From Gaoshiqia sediminis (GTDB lineage: Bacteria; Bacteroidota; Bacteroidia; Bacteroidales; Prolixibacteraceae), in assembly GCF_025907915.1 (NCBI RefSeq), contig NZ_JAPAAF010000006.1, positions 142,461 to 206,460 on the forward strand: a stretch of 64,000 nt of DNA. The letters run 5' to 3'. The first letter of the stretch is position 1. Each line of letters opens with the position of its first letter. A program made the translations under genes and the position numbers. The notes beneath the pieces were generated by a model. The model was given only the letters and a program-made list of their open reading frames with translations, had not been told where the DNA came from and ran no database searches. This document shows positions 62,685 to 64,000 of the stretch, piece by piece.

Positions 62685-63021
62685 ACAGGTAGGTTGTTTG
62701 GTTGATTCTTGAAATGCTAATGTAGGGTATTTTATTTATTGTTCCGTAAAACCGGGGCTTGTTTTTTTGTGCTGAGAGGGTATCGTGCAGTGGTTTTGAG
62801 TGATAACAAAAGACTGTGTTTGTGTCTGAAGGTAAACAATAAGAGCCGGAACAAAGGAGGAAGATCAGTGTCTGAAAAGCAGATCTGCTATTGCGGCGTA
62901 AAAGTTAGTTGATGCCAAGATTTCAAAACAAGGTTTGAAAGGCGTGGTGTGCGTTTTATTCCTGTTGTATTGCGCTTTAGACGAATTAGTGATTTAAAAA
63001 GGATAGACTAATATTTATTAA
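62685..63021. other. Non-coding stretch before the tandem repeat
   Basis: About 340 bp with no gene or recognised element. The promoter of the outer-membrane protein gene must lie at its left edge. Confidence 0.5.
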
Positions 63022-63168
63022 GACGATGTATGTCTGATAGAAGACGAAGTATGTCTGATAGAAGCCGAAGTCTGTATGATAGAAGACGATGTTTGTATGA
63101 TTGAAGCCGATGTATGTCTGATAGAAGCCGATATTTGTATGATAGAAGTCGATGTTTGTATTTATTAA
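63022..63168. repeat. 21-bp tandem repeat, seven units
   Basis: Consecutive 21-bp units begin at 63022, 63043, 63064, 63085, 63106, 63127 and 63148, each of the form GaCGAtGTaTGTcTGATAGAA with a few changes. The last is degenerate and a partial eighth follows. Because 21 is a multiple of three, the minus strand stays open and would encode a heptapeptide repeat, but no true gene is evident. Confidence 0.9.
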
Positions 63169-63333
63169 TTCGATATATAAGGCATATAACACGATTAATG
63201 TCTTCTTTATAGCTTATAAAATGTTGTTATGTGCTATTAGCTAATGCTTTAAGGAACATGATAACTGCTTTATGGCTTGTATGTGTGAATAAAAGACTAT
63301 ATTTATTCGGTAAACAAATCAGTTGTAAGGCAT
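63169..63333. promoter_or_regulatory. Upstream region of the XRE gene
   Basis: Short AT-rich region with the palindromic-looking ATATAAGGCATATAAC and a second AAGGCATATGAA at the start codon. These two related AAGGCATAT sequences at 63178-63188 and 63328-63337 may be operators. That is an inference. Confidence 0.3.
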
Positions 63334-63648
63334 ATGAAAAGCATCGAACAGGAAGCCATCCGCTTGATACGGCAAAAAATGAAAGAGAAAGGCCTAAACA
63401 GCAGTCAGCTATCCAAGAAAATGGGCATGCACCCAAGTTCCGTAAGCAAAATGCTGAAAGAAGGGCAGCTGCGGCTAAACCGCTTATCCGAGTTGTCGGT
63501 TGTTCTGGAGTTTAACCTGCTCAGGGCACTGGCCGACCAGTTGGAATTGAACAATCCGCCCAAACACACCCTCGAAGAAGCCACCCGGGTACGCTTGCGC
63601 GAGCTGGAAATCGAAAATGCCACGCTGCTGAAAGTGCTTAGCAAATAA
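63334..63648 (+). CDS. XRE-family helix-turn-helix regulator
   Basis: A 104-aa protein. An HTH_3-like fold spans about 5-60, with LNSSQLSKKMGMHPSSVSKML as the helix-turn-helix. A C-terminal helix with regular Leu/Glu spacing (RVRLRELEIENATLLKVL) probably dimerises as a coiled coil. No toxin or phage gene is beside it. Confidence 0.85.
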   Translation: MKSIEQEAIRLIRQKMKEKGLNSSQLSKKMGMHPSSVSKMLKEGQLRLNRLSELSVVLEFNLLRALADQLELNNPPKHTLEEATRVRLRELEIENATLLKVLSK

Positions 63649-64000
63649 GATCGGAAAACTGGGTTGTTCGGTAAAAATAGGATCTTACGGACTACTTCCT
63701 CCCTTGTCATAGCGCATCGGTGGCAGGGGGAAGCTAGGGCATCAAAACTTCCCGGGACTACGCGCATGCATCAAAAAATAATTTTACCTTTAAAAGTCTA
63801 ATTAAGAAAATGAGTTTAGAAAACAGTTAACGATACTGAGCCAAATCGGAACGATAAGTTGATATTTCCGGCCGGTAATGGCGAAATAAATTCAATAATA
63901 GATTATACAGAAACGTTGAACTAAACCCCGCGATGCGGGGCAGCTTGACATGGTGCAAAAAACTGCGTAACTTCTATTCTCATCCTTAAATTTTTAGTTA
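63649..64000. other. Right-edge non-coding stretch
   Basis: No gene in about 350 bp. A segment near 63705-63735 resembles the start of the 356-bp repeats (TCATAGCGCATCGGTGG against TCTTAGCGGAGCGGTGA). A perfect hairpin CCCCGC-GAT-GCGGGG lies at 63926-63940. Confidence 0.5.

Noticed and set aside
63022..63168. Possible CRISPR array
   Set aside because: Units follow directly on each other with no unique spacers, and no cas gene is present.
62986..63192. 68-aa minus-strand frame with heptapeptide repeats
   Set aside because: It exists because the 21-bp tandem repeat keeps the frame open; composition is unlike a real protein and there is no promoter or family. Kept as a repeat.

Overview
The window comes from a Bacteroidota chromosome, most likely the Marinilabiliales/Prolixibacteraceae part of the phylum. 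That placement is an inference from gene content and style: Bacteroidota-type -7 promoter motifs (TAnnTTTG) before several genes, DUF1573 and TlpA/DUF4369 proteins, a DUF4492-cydAB cluster, the order TPR protein-LptC-CNNM-type transporter-PpiD, ECF sigma factors beside TM/beta-barrel proteins, and a BACON-type lipoprotein. No rRNA, tRNA, CRISPR array or complete insertion sequence was found.

Layout. 1-9.4 kb: divergent oxyR/dps, lpdA, a TlpA-like lipoprotein with meaB, a double DUF1573 protein, and a histidine kinase/response regulator pair. 9.4-18.7 kb: a tightly packed minus-strand defence operon holding a type III-like Mod methyltransferase, a large Eco57I/type IIG-like N6 methyltransferase, a small PD-(D/E)XK nuclease and a type III-like Res helicase-nuclease, preceded by two small unknown genes. 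18.7-20.1 kb: an orphan 247-aa gene next to a cluster of CCTGTT/AACAGG motifs. 20.1-27.8 kb: phosphofructokinase, a DUF1080 lipoprotein, a stand-alone receiver, dCMP deaminase, a C-terminal processing protease and an ECF sigma module. 27.8-33.5 kb: an RND efflux operon. 33.9-37.1 kb: nadB-nadC-coaX. 37.7-43.5 kb: envelope genes (TPR, lptC, CNNM-type, ppiD-like). 43.6-48.5 kb: a GH43-like lipoprotein, a second ECF sigma module and a GNAT-nitrilase fusion. 48.5-54.6 kb: an aerobic A2-type caa3 cytochrome c oxidase operon with Sco and CtaB, followed by a metal-binding protein and a DUF302 protein. 55.0-58.1 kb: cytochrome bd oxidase, with a 39-aa CydX-like gene. 58.1-64 kb: an accessory tail with a 356-bp direct repeat flanking an AT-rich membrane protein gene, a BACON/propeller lipoprotein with an outer-membrane partner, a 21-bp tandem repeat and an XRE regulator.

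How it works together. Two terminal oxidases of different oxygen affinity (caa3 and bd) and an OxyR-Dps pair suggest a facultative or microaerobic life with oxidative stress. NAD and CoA synthesis genes, lipoamide dehydrogenase, PFK and MeaB are housekeeping metabolism. The most unusual parts are the dual-methyltransferase, dual-nuclease operon, the repeat-bounded gene near 58.7 kb, and the two related ECF/TM/beta-barrel loci, in one of which the TM protein and the barrel are fused into a single polypeptide.
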